In this document: positions 10,956 through 23,170 of the stretch, one piece after another | Layout: every line of letters begins with the position of its first letter | How positions within the stretch are numbered: position 1 is the first letter of the stretch | Assembly: GCF_900496995.4 (NCBI RefSeq) | Contig: NC_044024.1 | Coordinates: 17,734,698-17,798,697, forward strand | Length of the DNA: 64,000 bases | Source of the DNA: Aquila chrysaetos chrysaetos | Taxonomy: Eukaryota > Chordata > Aves > Accipitriformes > Accipitridae | Direction: 5' to 3' | Position numbers and translations under genes: made by a program | Notes under the pieces: model-generated | The model's database searches: none | The model's input: the letters and a program-made list of their open reading frames with translations, nothing else | What the model was told of the DNA's origin: nothing

Positions 10956-12478
10956 TAAACCTGTGTGTGCATCCAGGTTATATGTCAATGTCCTATTGAT
11001 AAGTAAGGTTTGGCAGAGTATCGATAGCGAACACCTCATCATCTGCTAAAATCAATGGATTGCATGCTGCTAAATCCTTACAATGATTTAAAATCTTGGT
11101 GCGAATGCCTTGCACACCAAGGAGGTTCTGCTAGAAGCTGGCTGAAATTATATCTGAATTTGAAAGCTGTTATAGTGAGAAAAGTGCATCTTAGTCACTA
11201 TGAAAGAAATGGATATGAATTTCTAACCCCTCTAAGGAACGCTGGGCACAATCCTGTAAGCAACATTTGGAGTTTGTTGTGTATTTTGAATCTTAAGGCA
11301 CAACGAGTGGCAAGTCATTATTAGGACCCAACAGTCTGTACCATTTATTTATTTTAACACGCCCTGTTTTTCAACATATACGTGGTAAAGGTCCCACTGT
11401 ATTCAGTTCTCATGTTTGCCTTTGTGTACGTAGGACTGTATCAAAATCAAAGTTCTTTGCTCACGCTCTTGCCAATAGCTTTATTTCCTGCTCACCTCAA
11501 TTGCAAAAGAGGCAGTCAGTTGAAAAGCAGATCTGTCCGTGGTGGTGGTGGGAGGAGGATGCATCAGGGGGTGCTGCCCCTCACACCCACTTGCCAAAAA
11601 AAACCCAAACCCATAACAAAAAGGTCACAATTATTGCCTTCTAGCTGCAATTTTCTCAGTAAACATCAATGCGAGAGGCCCTTTTTTTGATTGCTTGATT
11701 GCTCCCTCAACAAGGAACTGGCATATTCAAGACTTGAGACAAAACGAAAACTGTAGCAAACCCCAGAATATGGAATTGTTGAGGAAGAAGCAGCTAAATA
11801 GCTTGACCACCTTCTAGCCCAGGAAACCATTTTCTTGTTTTTAGAGATCCAATATAAACTGAGAAAGGAGTGGTTTTTACAGAGTTGTGGCAGCTTACAA
11901 AAGAGCTGAATGATTAGAGAAACAAAGCTAGGGCTGCAGAGAAGTAATTCTTTCTGAAATCTTCTGGATATATTTTTTTTTTGATAAAACCACGTGCTGG
12001 TATTCTGCAAAGATGAGATAAGGTGGTGACATTAGAGACTGTGTCTGTTCTCCCAGTGTTTTACAAAAGTTTTCAGACGTTTAAATTACCTGTTCAGAAC
12101 TTTTGAATTTCAACTTTCTTCATGGTTATTAATTTATAATCACATGGGGTAATTTAGTATTCTTTGAATTTTTAAGTCTTTTCAAAATTGATATTTATGA
12201 TGTGTTTATAACATCATATTTGAATGCCATTAAGCAGTGTGGTAACAAAATAATGTAATATTTCTGCTGTGGCATGTTCAGTAATGTGTACAATTGTTTC
12301 TCTGAGGAAGAAAGAAACCTTGGGTGTTGAGAGGCTCTAAAGCAACAGGCTGTACTGACAGAAGGGAAATTTCGATAGCAGGGTTCCCAGAAGGCCCTCA
12401 AGAACAATTCCAGAATTTATGTAACAAGTTTGCTATAAATTAAGTTAGTAATTGCTTCAGGATAGCATTACTCTCATT
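10956..12478. other. Unique non-coding DNA
   Basis: Nothing recognisable. The 102-codon plus frame at 11,382-11,690 and the 114-codon minus frame at 11,666-12,010 are low-complexity chance frames with no motif. Confidence 0.5.
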
Positions 12479-12514
12479 AAAAAAAAAAAAAAAAAAAAAA
12501 CCATATATATATAT
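12479..12514. repeat. Poly(A) 22 plus (AT)n microsatellite
   Basis: A run of 22 A (12,479-12,500) is followed by CC and six AT units (12,503-12,514). There is no sign of a processed gene copy upstream, so this is a simple compound repeat, probably length-variable. Confidence 0.9.
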
Positions 12515-15500
12515 TCCCAAGAATAGTACATAGAAACTCATGAGCAAAATTAACTTGTGAGCTGAGATGGAAAAGTAAACCCAAACCTTCAAAGGCGATA
12601 TGTATTCAAATTAAGTCTTAAGAAAACACCTTGTTTATATATATGGAACTGCTCTCCCTTCCCTCCTACTTCCCTTCTTTCTGTCTTTTTTTACTGCTGA
12701 CTTTAATGTCTACATATACATTGTAATATGTATGGGGCTCTGTATAGGTAGTAATAAATAATAATATCTCCAACTGATGTTCCTAGAAATGACAGCTTCT
12801 GAAATATAGTCAGTCATCTGACATATAAATCTTCCTTCTGAATCTTAGCAAATTCTGTTTCTCTTCTAGATTTGTCAGCTGCCTTTCAGATTCATGGTCT
12901 CTGTGGTTTGGTTGCTACATCTTTGAAACAGTATGGGATAATCAAAGTTGCCCTTGTTGGATCCCATTAAAGTCTTCTTAAGAAACCCCAGAGGGCTTTA
13001 CAAGGCAATAGATTGCACGTTCCCAGAGCTTGGTGCTCTTGAGTTTCTCACAATTCTTGCATGGGTTTCAGATAAGTGACTATGCAGGTCTCTCACTGGG
13101 GGACTGGTGCTAATCCAGAAGAAAATTAGAGGATGCCTGTTTAAAAGGTGGCGACAGTTTAAAGAAAATACTATACAAATAATGCGGACCCTTCCAACAA
13201 TTTTTTCATGGGTGGTTGGTTGTTTTTTGGTTTTTTTGTTAAGCTGTTGTGACAGATTTGCGTGGTGGTTCATTTTATACTACTGGTTCTTAACTTAAAG
13301 CATATTGTTCTAATAGCCCACATAGGACACTGTCTTATTTAAAATACTGAGGAGACTACCAAGAAAAATAAAGTTGAAGTAGGTAAGTCCAACATGTGAA
13401 TGTTTTGTCCGTTTTTCCTGGTACAGGAATTCAGGATTGTTCAGCGGCGCTGACGTGGGTTTCTGAGGCTCTGAGACAGGACAATCAACGAAACAGGCAA
13501 TGGGCTTTCATGTGAGTATGCTGTTCTCTTGATGCCAGACAAAATATCCTCTGAGGTTTCCAGGCAATCGTTAGGATTAAGTAGAACAATCAGGCTTAAT
13601 TAGCATAGTTTATCAGTCAGATGACTCAGAATGTTTTTATGAGACTTAGAGAGTACACTTGAATGATTTAGATAGTTTTCATCTCCTAGCAGGAACTAGA
13701 TCTTCATTTATGGTAAGTCAGCATACCTGCATCTGCTGAGGCTCTTGTTCTATGTCCCTAATGAATTCAACAGTTTGTAATTTGCTGGATAGATAGAGGT
13801 GCACACAAACGTGAATGGTGTTCTGTGTTCATTTGCAACAGGGCAGCTGTGCTCTAATGTAAAGCAACCGTTGGAAATGCTTCTATTTGATGTTATTGTT
13901 TTGATGAGGGTAAGGGTTTGGAAAATAAGCTCCTTTGGCATTGTGAGAAATGGTTTCCCAGGCCATGTGGTAGGCTGAAGTGTAGGTAATGTAAAGGTTC
14001 TTTCACCTTATTGATCTTAATCAGATACCCTTCTTAATTTTATAAAATCTATCTATGCCATAGTGACACAAATAGTGTTGTTCTCCTGTGGATCCTTATC
14101 TTTGGCTCCTTATCTTCAGTCTCTTATCTGAACATGCATTTGATTTCCCCCTCTGAAATGCCCAGTAATTTTAGAGCTGAAAGCAAATCCTTCCAACTAA
14201 AAAGTTTTAGCCTTGGTAAATCCAGAACTGGAGAGTAAAATACTAAGAAATGACAGCAAAAAATACACGAAGCTTCGGAATATTTGCCCTAAAGAGAAAA
14301 TATACAAGGGTGTCAAAGGTGCAATGTGGAAGGACAACATTCAAGAAAACCTTTGTCACCTGCTGTGGCTCTTGGTGAATTTTGGAATTATTTTGTATAC
14401 TTTTAGTGCCAAAGGGGCAAGGGATCCATGTCTTGTTGCAGTTCTTTGGATATACTGCTTTGATTCAGAGTTTTATTAATGTGATCTGGAATCATCTGGA
14501 AGGAACAAAAGGGCAGCCTGTTTACAGGCAAAGGGCTTGTGTAGCAATGGTCATAGGGTGGACAGTGTGGGGACAAGTATAGCCTCCAGACATTTTAAAG
14601 AAAATATCAGACCACGCTGATTAAATTTGAAGGGCAAAGAACACGAAGCCTGCAAATAGAATATTCGAAGAGTATGGGAGATAGCTTATTAAGACTTTTC
14701 TAGGAAAATCCACTGCTGATAGAATGGGACAAGGGCAGAAAAGCCAGGATGTAGGCTCCCGAGTGATATTCTAAACCCTGTGCTATAAAAGATGGGATAG
14801 CTGTATGTGATTCTTACTGTTCTTAATGGACTGAGCATGCATTAAATTAAGAAATCTGTGGGCTTGTAGCACATCAAGCTGAAAGGTTATTTATGTATCC
14901 TGCAATAACCAGGTAAGAATGCAGTTACTCATAGATGTATTATAAATGCATGTTAATTGCTATCAGCGGTCGTGTTCTGAAGATCATGCATTTTTTATGC
15001 ATGGCAAGCTGCTAAAATATCCTTACTACTTATTTCTGCATCATAGCATCCTCAATGAAAAAGCACTAGGAGAAAGGTCTTCTTCCATTTTAGTATTTCC
15101 ACCAAGACTTCGAAAGCTCCCGGTGAAGGTGCAAGAGGGATGACAGACATTGCATTAACATAAAGCTCAGAATACTTATCTGCTGCTGCTTCCCAGGGAA
15201 GCAGTCACTCAGCTTCCTATAAAGGCAAAAAGCATAAAGGGACTGGGATCTGTTATCAGCCCTCTTGGGCAGAACTGCAATACAGAGTACTCTGCTTAAT
15301 ATTGCTTATCACTAATTTTGTGCATGATAACTGAAGCATGAACAATATCCGAGTGGGAAGCGAACTAGATCTATAGCTGCATAGTCAAGCCTATCAAAAT
15401 ATATTGCTGAGCTCCTGTAGCCAAACAGTTCTGCAGAATATCAGCTGAAACAGGACGTTCCAGCTCACTGGGCCTCCACTCACCATATGCTTGTGCAGCC

Positions 15501-16979
15501 TCTCCTGTAATAGCAAAGAGCTATGCTCAAGAGTAGGGTGCATTAAAAATTAGGAAGGGATGCTGGAATGAACCTGCATGATACTGAAAATTGATGGGTT
15601 TTGTTACTTGCTGTGTCTTACTGAGTTGTCAGGCGATGACGATGAAGTGAGCCTTGCTGAAATCACTCACATGAGTGAGGACTGTATATTACTCTTAGAA
15701 ATATATACATGCAAAGTCATGCTGTGGAGATTACCCTGAAGAAAATCCACTCTTGTCTGACTGTTCATTCGATAAGAGAAGTAAGAGAAAGAACGATGGT
15801 GTTACTGTATAGCTTGCCTGTTCAAACAAGAAAGGTTCTCTTTTCTAAGCTTATCCTATGCAGGAGGAATCATCTGTGTATTTTGAGGGTGACCCAACTG
15901 TAGGCAAACATTGTTTCTGAGCATATAGGATACGGGGTGGGAATTCGTGACAGTCCACACGTCCCTCATGCATCTGTGTTGGCTGTAGGTTACAAATCTT
16001 ACACTGGTGAAGAGTTTGACGATGCTCTCTGGTTTTAATGCAGAACCTCAGGATCATCCCGAATTTTGTCTGTTTCTAAGGAAGGAAACACCGAGCAAAA
16101 TGTCAAAAGGAAACTATTATTGTCTTGTTTTATAATAATGTGTCTAATACAAGATTTTTTTTACATACTCACATTTAACTGCAAATTATTTTTCTGGGAA
16201 TTAATGCACAAATGCTACAATTAAACTATTGTGAGGAAATACATGGAGTTTGCATTTCCCTGTTCTTTTAATAGAAAAAAAACCCATTTGTACTAAGACC
16301 TCACTTAGAGGAACTAATTGAAAAAGTTTAGCTAGATTGAGTTTCTATTAATGTAATGTTTTTCCTATTTATAATGCCAAGAAGTCTTCAAAAGGTTTCA
16401 AGGCTTGAGGACTGCAGTACAGACAAGCCCAGCAATATTCAAGGGTTTTAAAATTCCCAGTAGGACTTTTTCTTGGGAGGGGGAGGATGTTTAGTTTTAA
16501 TTCAAACAAAAAAGCTTAAAGCAAAAAGAATATTACTGCATGTTTACCTCACTTTCCTTTTTGCTTGGTCCTGTTCCTGCAATTGTGTCTGAGCGGATGG
16601 CCCCAGGCACCCCATCAAAGCCACCCTCAAAGGTGGGTAACTGGTGCCACGTCCTAGTAAGGTTAGAACTGGGCTGCTATTAAAGTGTTAAAAATTAAAA
16701 GAACAAAATTACAAGGCGAAGGGATGAGGGAAGTTGTCATTCTTTGGTGTATGCTACAGTGAGTGCACTGTAACATCTGAACGTCTCGCTGTGAGTTAAA
16801 CATCATTTTGCTACTGACAGATAATCTCTACACAAGATACTTCCCTGCTGGCCGGTGGAATCCAGCTGGGGCGAGAGTCGGGGCAGGATTATCGTGAGCT
16901 CCCTGTGAAATCTGTTTAATAAATGTGGTTCCATATCCGATGTTGATTTGGATAAACATGAGCTCAGGCTGTTCAGACA
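12515..16979. other. Unique non-coding DNA
   Basis: No gene or family repeat is recognised. The stretch contains pyrimidine-rich sequence near 12,654-12,690 and isolated good splice-donor-like words (for example CAGGTAAGAATG near 14,909) without a paired acceptor and open exon. The 88-codon plus frame at 14,213-14,479 shows no family features. Confidence 0.5.
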
Positions 16980-17260
16980 TGGTGTTAGATAACGCATTTT
17001 CCGCCAAAAATGTTTTTCTCTGTTTATTCTAAAAATCAATATTCCTATGATTGATCTTGATCCTAATAACATATTTTTTCTCTTTAAATGTGCCCTTCTG
17101 GTAACACTGAGGGCGATAATAAGCCGGAGCCAAGTGCAAGTCAAATAAATGGGCAATTGCGAAGGGAAAATATTAGGAACTGCTATAAAATCATGTGCCA
17201 TTAACAGCGTTTTATTTTGACCATAAATGGCAATAATTATTCTTTCATGAATATTTCAGA
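16980..17260. other. Candidate conserved regulatory block
   Basis: An AT-rich block with intact complex words instead of low-complexity sequence: a GTCAAATAAATGGGCAATTG stretch, GACCATAAATGG, CAATAATTATTC and TCATGAATATTT, all similar to HOX/homeodomain and POU-type binding words. Such density is seen in conserved non-coding elements near developmental genes. Conservation cannot be tested here. A 132-codon minus frame across 16,803-17,201 has no protein family features. Confidence 0.22.
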
Positions 17261-19415
17261 AGACCAGGACAGGTTATTGGGATAGGATGAGAGAGGAAAT
17301 TGTTCAATTTAACTGTACTTTCTTCACATTAGAAACTCTGGCAATGCTATTTTCCTTTTTAAAGCACAATTTGTCACTTCTGTCCAAATAATTAATTTGA
17401 GAAGTATGTATATGCTCTTGTGATACCAGCTGCAACTTTATCTTTCTAGTTAAGTGCATGCATAGACCAGCACACATGCATGAAAATAAACATGTAGGGT
17501 AACTTGTGGTGCAAAAAAGCATCTGAAGTAAGTTTCTAACAGAGCTCTGTAGGCCACGGCACCAATTTCATGCTTGATGAAAATCTTATGTTGCTTAAAC
17601 CATCTTGATAACCAGAATAAAATGATGAATTTGTTCACATTAATTAAACATATTACCTAAATGATGCATTATGAATGTTCTTGTATCTTTACTGTTTTTA
17701 ATTTCCGTGTTACAAAAGGCTTGCAGAACAAGAGATGTGTTGTGAAGGGGAAAGAATTAGAAAATACTTTGAACATTTTAAATAAAACATTCCATATAGT
17801 TCATTTTTCCTTAGAGCAAAATTGCAATGCACTTAAAAGAAAGTGAAACGTCAATCAAAATAACAAAAACAATATTACTAGTGACCCCTAAAGAACTCAC
17901 AAGCAGGCAGGTTAATCAAGTCTTTTTTTTCAATACACCTATCTGAACTTCAGTACAAAGTAATTAATTTCAGGTTCCAGCACAGAAATGCATCAAATAT
18001 CATCTTTGGATGTATGCCTTTTTATAACATACTAATTAGTCCTTTTTAGACTGTGACTTTATTAAAATGCGGGGGGTGGTAGAGCAATGCTGACGTTTAA
18101 AAGGTCTGGCTGTACATTCTCTGATAATCCGCTGGAGTCGTAAATACTGCTTTTCTTAATTACCAGACAAAAGCAACGTATTTTCCAAGCTGCTTTGCTG
18201 TATGGATGTATAAATAAGCCCTAGCTTATTTAACTGGTGTATTTGTCATCTCTGAGTGGCTTGGGGATTTTTTTCCCTCCTGGAAAAGAGCTATTACAGC
18301 CCCTCTGCTGAGGCTGATGGGCTGAGCTGACAGGTACCTTGTCTGTTAGAGAGGCACTGCCTGCATCCCAGGGCTACGTCTTCCCTGAATTCAGCCTTTC
18401 TTCTGATGTCCACTTGCTCTCCTAGTCCGCTTAACTGTTTGTGGGTTTCTCCAGGATCAGCATCTGCCAGAATTAACAGAGTTTGGAGACTTGGCCAACT
18501 CTCAGTTCCCCGCCTTCTCTGACTCCACCTCTGCAAGTGCATGGGAAGTTTTCCACTGACATTTTCACTAAAAAATGAGCAATATAACATTTGAAGTGGA
18601 GAAGTTTCCATAATAAGGAAGGAAAGAGAATGTGTAATTTCCTTGAGTACCTCCACTCCTGAATGCTGAAGAATGTATGTTAACTGTGGGAGCCTGTTCT
18701 GAGAGCGCTTCAGCAAAATAGTAGGGTTTAGACCAGAGATAAGTTTGTTTTCCTATACAGTGTTTCCATAGGCAGTGTTTTTATTTTTTGTATCATTTCC
18801 TGAAGGTGCTGAGACTCGTGTTGCATGACTTCAATGAGTTCCTCTCTACCTGGAGTTAAGGGTGTTTTCTAGAAAGGACAGGACTTCTGTGAGACTTTGG
18901 TTGATAAGGTTTTATCCATACAAGATGTGAAAATTGAACCATGTTAGATCTGGTGGTGCAGCTGGAGCTACATACACTGGGCAAATACAGGACATGACTA
19001 AGCATGTTATCACTACTAAAATAAAAGCTGAAGGAGCAATCCATAAATGATGTGAAATCTATGATGGCATTATGTGTGTACAACTGTATATTAGGTTTAT
19101 TGTTGAAGTATAAAGGTTACTTTAATTTTATGAGAGGTCTATACCTGCTAGATATATAGACAACGTCGGGAAATCCCTTATAAAATAGGTTTTGTTATGG
19201 CCTGAAGATGCAGCTTATCACGGGTAAGTAGAATATTGCATTGATCTCTGCTGTAGATAATGAGACTGCCTGGGAGCAGCAGTCTTGTCACATGAAACAA
19301 ATTGCTGATCACAAGTCAAACATACTGGGGAGGTTCATGTTTATTTTGAACCGAGCTGTAATAAAAAGGGCAAAACCCTGTGTTAGCAGGTACACAGGCA
19401 AAAGAAATCTGCTGG
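17261..19415. other. Unique non-coding DNA
   Basis: No recognisable gene. The longest open frame, 140 codons on the minus strand at 18,294-18,716, lies in a locally GC-richer stretch and shows no motif, signal peptide or family resemblance. A strong isolated donor-like word, GGGTAAGTAGA, occurs near 19,219. Confidence 0.5.
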
Positions 19416-19420
19416 GGAGA

Positions 19421-20007
19421 TGTCGTGGTTTAACCCCAGCCAGCAACTAAGCCCCACACAGCTGCTCACTCACTCTCCCTGCGTCAGGATGGGGAAGAGA
19501 AGCAGAAAAGTGAGAAAACTCGTGGGCTGAGATAAAGACAGTTTAACAGGTAAAGCAAAAGCCACGCACGCAAGCAAAGCAAACCAAGGAATTCCTTCAC
19601 CGCTTCCCGTGGGCAGGCAGGTGTTCAGCCATCCCCAGGAAAGCCGGGCTCCAGCACACCTAACAGTTACTTGGGAAGATAAAATGCCATCGCTCCGAAA
19701 GTCCCCCCCTTCCTCTTTCTTCCCCAGCTTTATAAGCTGAGCATGACATCGTATGGTCTGGGATATCCCTTTGGCCAGTCGGGGTCAGCTGTCCCAGCTG
19801 TGTCCCCCCCCCAGCTTCTTGTGCCCCCCAGCCTCCTCGCTGGTGGGGTGGGGTGAGGAGCAGAAAGGGCCTTGGCTCTGGGTAAGCGCTGCTCAGCAAT
19901 AACAAAAACATCCCTGTGTTATCAGCACTGTTTTCAGCACAAATCCAGAAGGTAGCCCCATCGTAGCTACTGTGAAGAAAATTAACTCTACCCCAGCCAA
20001 AACCAGA
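19421..20007 (-). mobile_element. Solo LTR, avian ERVL-type (minus strand)
   Basis: Read on the plus strand it starts TGTCGTGGTTTAACCCCAGC and ends near CCCCAGCCAAAACCAGA, the reverse complement of the same ERVL-type LTR family as the copy at 7.6 kb. The length is about 587 bp. The 5' terminal TG of its sense strand is lost through a small deletion. Its ends and the GTGAGTGAGC-type block match the 7.6-kb copy, but the centre is different sequence, which marks a different subfamily. It keeps a TATA-like CTTATAAAG. No internal retroviral genes adjoin it, so it is a solo LTR. Open frames across it are shadows. Confidence 0.85.
19738..19746 (-). promoter_or_regulatory. TATA-like box in LTR U3
   Basis: On the minus strand the sequence reads CTTATAAAG, in the centre of the LTR where the U3 promoter TATA box of ERVL LTRs is expected. 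The corresponding place in the 7.6-kb copy (AGTATAGAA) is not a good TATA box. Residual promoter activity is possible but not shown. Confidence 0.4.
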
Positions 20008-20012
20008 GGAGA

Positions 20013-20807
20013 GGAGGGAGTCTGGAAATAGTGGTTGGGGGCTGAATGGGCATCACGATCGGGTATTAAATGACGAGCGGGATTGCCTGCTGCACTGATA
20101 ATCTGCCAAAGGTGCTGGCCTTTTGCTCCTCAGCGCATACCAGGATGGCAGAGGAGGTTTTTTTGCTTCTGCCTCCCATCCTGCCGCGGTGCTGGTGCAG
20201 AGAGCGGGATGCTGTGCACCGCACCCTCGTGAGCCTGTCGGCTAAACGGGGAGGAGCGTGGTGAGCAGGTAGCGCTCCTCTGCATTCCTGGCACAGGATG
20301 CTTGTTGCTAGGAATGCTATTTAAACAGTATCTAGGGACTGAGTGAGTACGCTTGTCTTATTGTGTTAGGTGAAGGGCTATTACCAAAAATAAAGTATGT
20401 TGGCGCATTGTGAAATGGTGGCACTTAAAAGATGAGCAGGGGTTTTGTTCTAGAGAGCGCATCATCAGGTACAAGTGCACGTGGCGTGCCCAAGTGGCTG
20501 CTTGGTTATTCAGGAGGAAGGTGCATGAGATGGAGTTACCAACAGTGAAGGAAGCCGATGCCCAGCCCTTCTCTTTGCCGGGAGAGGCTGCGGCCCTTGG
20601 ATAGCCCCTGCTCCTGCCTGGCAGGATGGTTGGTACCACACGTTTCCAGTACCTGTGGTGCTGTCTGCAGCTGGGGAGTAACTGGGGCGGGGGGGTGACA
20701 CTCACCCTTTGACTGGGAGCAGACAGTGCCGAGGCAGACGTTGCGAGTTACTAGAAATGAGTCGGGGCGTTCTGTGATTTCTTTTGTGTCTAAACGCCGC
20801 AACCCCC
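20013..20807. other. GC-richer unique DNA next to the LTR
   Basis: Locally GC-richer and richer in CpG than the surrounding sequence. Overlapping open frames on the minus strand (20,358-20,865) follow from that composition and show no protein family features. No promoter or exon can be defined. Confidence 0.45.
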
Positions 20808-20826
20808 ATAATATAATATAATATAT
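20808..20826. repeat. (ATAAT)n microsatellite
   Basis: Nearly four units of the pentamer ATAAT. Short and probably neutral. Confidence 0.8.
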
Positions 20827-23084
20827 CCTCAAGTCTTGCTTCTTGCTTATTCTTTCTTTGTTCATTTTTCCTCTCAGTAAGCTGTTCTTCCTCTAGCACT
20901 CTCCTCCATGTAATTAAGGTGTAAGGCTTATCCTATGCGTGCTTCTTGGCTGGCTATGTAGTACTCTTTCTCTCAGTGATTTGTCTTTGAAATATACCAT
21001 TTATCTATTTGTACTAATATATATATATATAAGATCTTGGTCGACAGCAAAATGTAACAGTTGATTTTTCCTTGAAACTTCCAACTCCTGTGTGTTCCCC
21101 GCCTTGCTGTTGTGGTACTTTCATCATCCGCTGTGAGAGCCAAAATATGGAGACTATTATGCAAACGTTTAGTGTTAAAGTGAATGCATGACTTGTTGTG
21201 CTTATTTATATAAACTTGTTTCACTAAATCCTGTCTATGTACTGTAAGCTTCAGGGCGAACAGCCGGGCTCGGCTCCCACTGTGTGTGAAGAGTTCATGT
21301 TTGCAATAGCAGTGTAAGCCCAAATTACAGGTGTACTGCGCACCCAGGCTCTGCTGTAACAAAGCATTTTGCAATACTGCCTCTGGTCAGGAAACCACGC
21401 CGGTGGAAGAATGTACTAAAAAAGCTTTGGTTTGTTAAATTCCTGTGCTTTGGTTAGGCATCTGAAGATGCTGGGCAAGAGAGGAATTTAGCCTGACCAA
21501 ATATGGCCAGTTTTGAGTGCGAGTGCAGCCTTAGGAATATATGCTTTTACGTTACCGATCTGTGCTTTGAAATTAAAACTAGACGTGTGGAAATACAGCA
21601 TTGTCAACATGTCAGCCTAGCTGACACCTTTCAGCTGGCAATGAATACTGATTACCTTCTCCATAGCAGACAAGTCTTCTGTCTAATATCGTTTCATTAA
21701 AATACATCTGAAATGGAAGTCTGTTTGGTTCTAATTTTAAAGGAATTTCTTGGGTAGATCAGGCCAGGAATACATGTTTTTCTCTTAAAAAAAAAAAAAA
21801 AAAAGTGAGAAAATTATAAAAGAAAATATTTCATTTGAACACTAATGTTTTTCACAAACTAAAGCAAGTCTTGGAAAGGAATTATTTCCTGGCTGAAGAT
21901 GGCGTCTCCAATGCCAGCTTTTTGGTGGGTCAGGCAACACCTCTCAGGTGTTACCTCTCCTGTACATTTTTTACTTTTATGCTGTGTCTCTCTAAATGTG
22001 CTGTCTTTTTGATGCCACAGTGGATAATACTGCAACAGACAGTGCTCAGTAATAAAGATTTCCTGATAGTTTAAATGTTAGAGACCTGAGTTGTTATGCC
22101 AGCAGGCTTTGCACAGGTCTGTTCAGGTGAGACTTTTCATTCCGTTGGAAGATGGAGCACTCTGAAATGTTTGAACTGGAAACATAACTGTTATCCTTTT
22201 TCAATCTTTTCATAACCGAAGCAGAGCGGCCAGCTGCCCTGACTCCTAGGGGCCCTCCCCAGTTTGCCCTCTGGGTCTCCTTGCATGACCCTGAGTTTCT
22301 GCCTGCAAACCTCAACGCGCCCACCCAGCTGCGTGGCAGCTGGAGGCGGTGAATTGGAAATTGTTGTTCAGGTACGGTCTGTGTGCATCGGCTCTCCCCT
22401 GCAGTAGGCCAGGGAAGGGCAGTTTTGCCAAAAGGCATCAAGTGAGCTGCCAGGAAATCGGTGGGTTTCTGATGGAAATTCCCGGTGCTTTGGCAGAAGT
22501 TCGCTAAAGCTGAACTATTTCTATAAAACATCTGTTCTCAGTGAACTAGTGAAAAATTTTTCTCGCCTCCCTGAAATTTTCTGCACTGTCTTCCTGAAGT
22601 TGTTTGTGTTTCTAGTACGCAAGATGGAAGGAAGTCTGATGTTTGTGACAGCTGCCTTCAGACACCTACTTATGTCATCTCATGAATTAAGGCATTTAAA
22701 ACCATGTTTCATCTTTGAGAGGAGAGTCTTTTTACGATTGTATGAAATACATCCTTTAATTGTCCTTTTCTGTGGGAACTTTGTCTAAATGAAGAGTCAG
22801 AGCTTGAGAGTTTGGTCCTTAATACGACTTAATAAAAACCAGCCAATTGTTTATTGGCTTCCTTGTCAGAGAGGTGATGGAGGTGGCACGTCCCACATTG
22901 CTCACTCTAATCTGACACCTCATATATTGTCCGTTATCGGAACAAAATGGGAAAGAAAATCCTTTATAGGTGCTTATTTGGGAGCCTTCAGAAATAAGAT
23001 TTCAACAGTGCTGAGATTTTTATGACAACATAATTAGAGCTTCCACCAGATTGTAAAAACTCAATTTGTTGAAAATTGTGTAAG
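20827..23084. other. Unique non-coding DNA with simple repeats
   Basis: Contains an (AT)n tract at about 21,017-21,031 and an 18-A run at 21,787-21,804. The 145-codon minus frame at 22,094-22,531 and 133-codon minus frame at 20,973-21,374 match nothing I recognise. I see no exon or old repeat otherwise. Confidence 0.5.
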
Positions 23085-23170
23085 CTGATTTAGGGTCAAA
23101 TTCCAGACTTCTTATTCAGGCGTTCCTCTGATTTTCCATTGATTTCAATGGCATAACTCAAGTTCTCTAT
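23085..23170 (+). repeat. Possible ancient amniote repeat relic
   Basis: The words GGGTCAAATTCCAGA and CCATTGATTTCAATGG (23,136-23,151, palindromic apart from its centre), followed by CATAACTC, recall an old, widely dispersed amniote repeat in which 'cattgacttcaatgg' and a following 'gagttactc' occur. Divergence is high and the limits are uncertain. Confidence 0.3.

Larger units (their letters stand above)
19416..20012 (-). repeat. Probable 5-bp target-site duplication around the second LTR
   Basis: GGAGA at 19,416-19,420 and GGAGA at 20,008-20,012 flank the LTR exactly if its terminal bases on the right are slightly eroded (AACCAGA in place of the usual AACCAGGACA). Because the local sequence is purine-rich, a chance match is possible. 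Only the two 5-bp ends belong to this feature. Confidence 0.55.

Noticed and set aside
12479..12500. Poly(A) runs (12.48, 21.79, 45.80, 52.53, 63.80 kb) as tails of processed pseudogenes
   Set aside because: No gene-like sequence or target duplication accompanies them; CR1 does not make poly(A) tails. Treated as simple homopolymers.
16803..17201. 132-codon minus-strand open frame
   Set aside because: Falls over an AT-rich regulatory-like block and shows no protein family features.
18294..18716. 140-codon minus-strand open frame
   Set aside because: No recognisable protein features, no splice or promoter context; consistent with chance.
19210..19230. Strong splice-donor word near 19,219 (also near 14,909, 48,921, 49,151 and 29,494)
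   Set aside because: Each lacks a paired acceptor and an exon I can define; GTAAGT-type words are expected repeatedly by chance in 64 kb.
7621..20007. The two LTRs as the ends of one provirus
   Set aside because: They are in opposite orientation, have different target duplications and unrelated centres, and no gag/pol/env sequence lies between them.
22094..22531. 145-codon minus-strand open frame
   Set aside because: No domain, motif or family resemblance; it lies in a GC-richer patch where stops are rarer, and the length is within chance for a 64-kb window.
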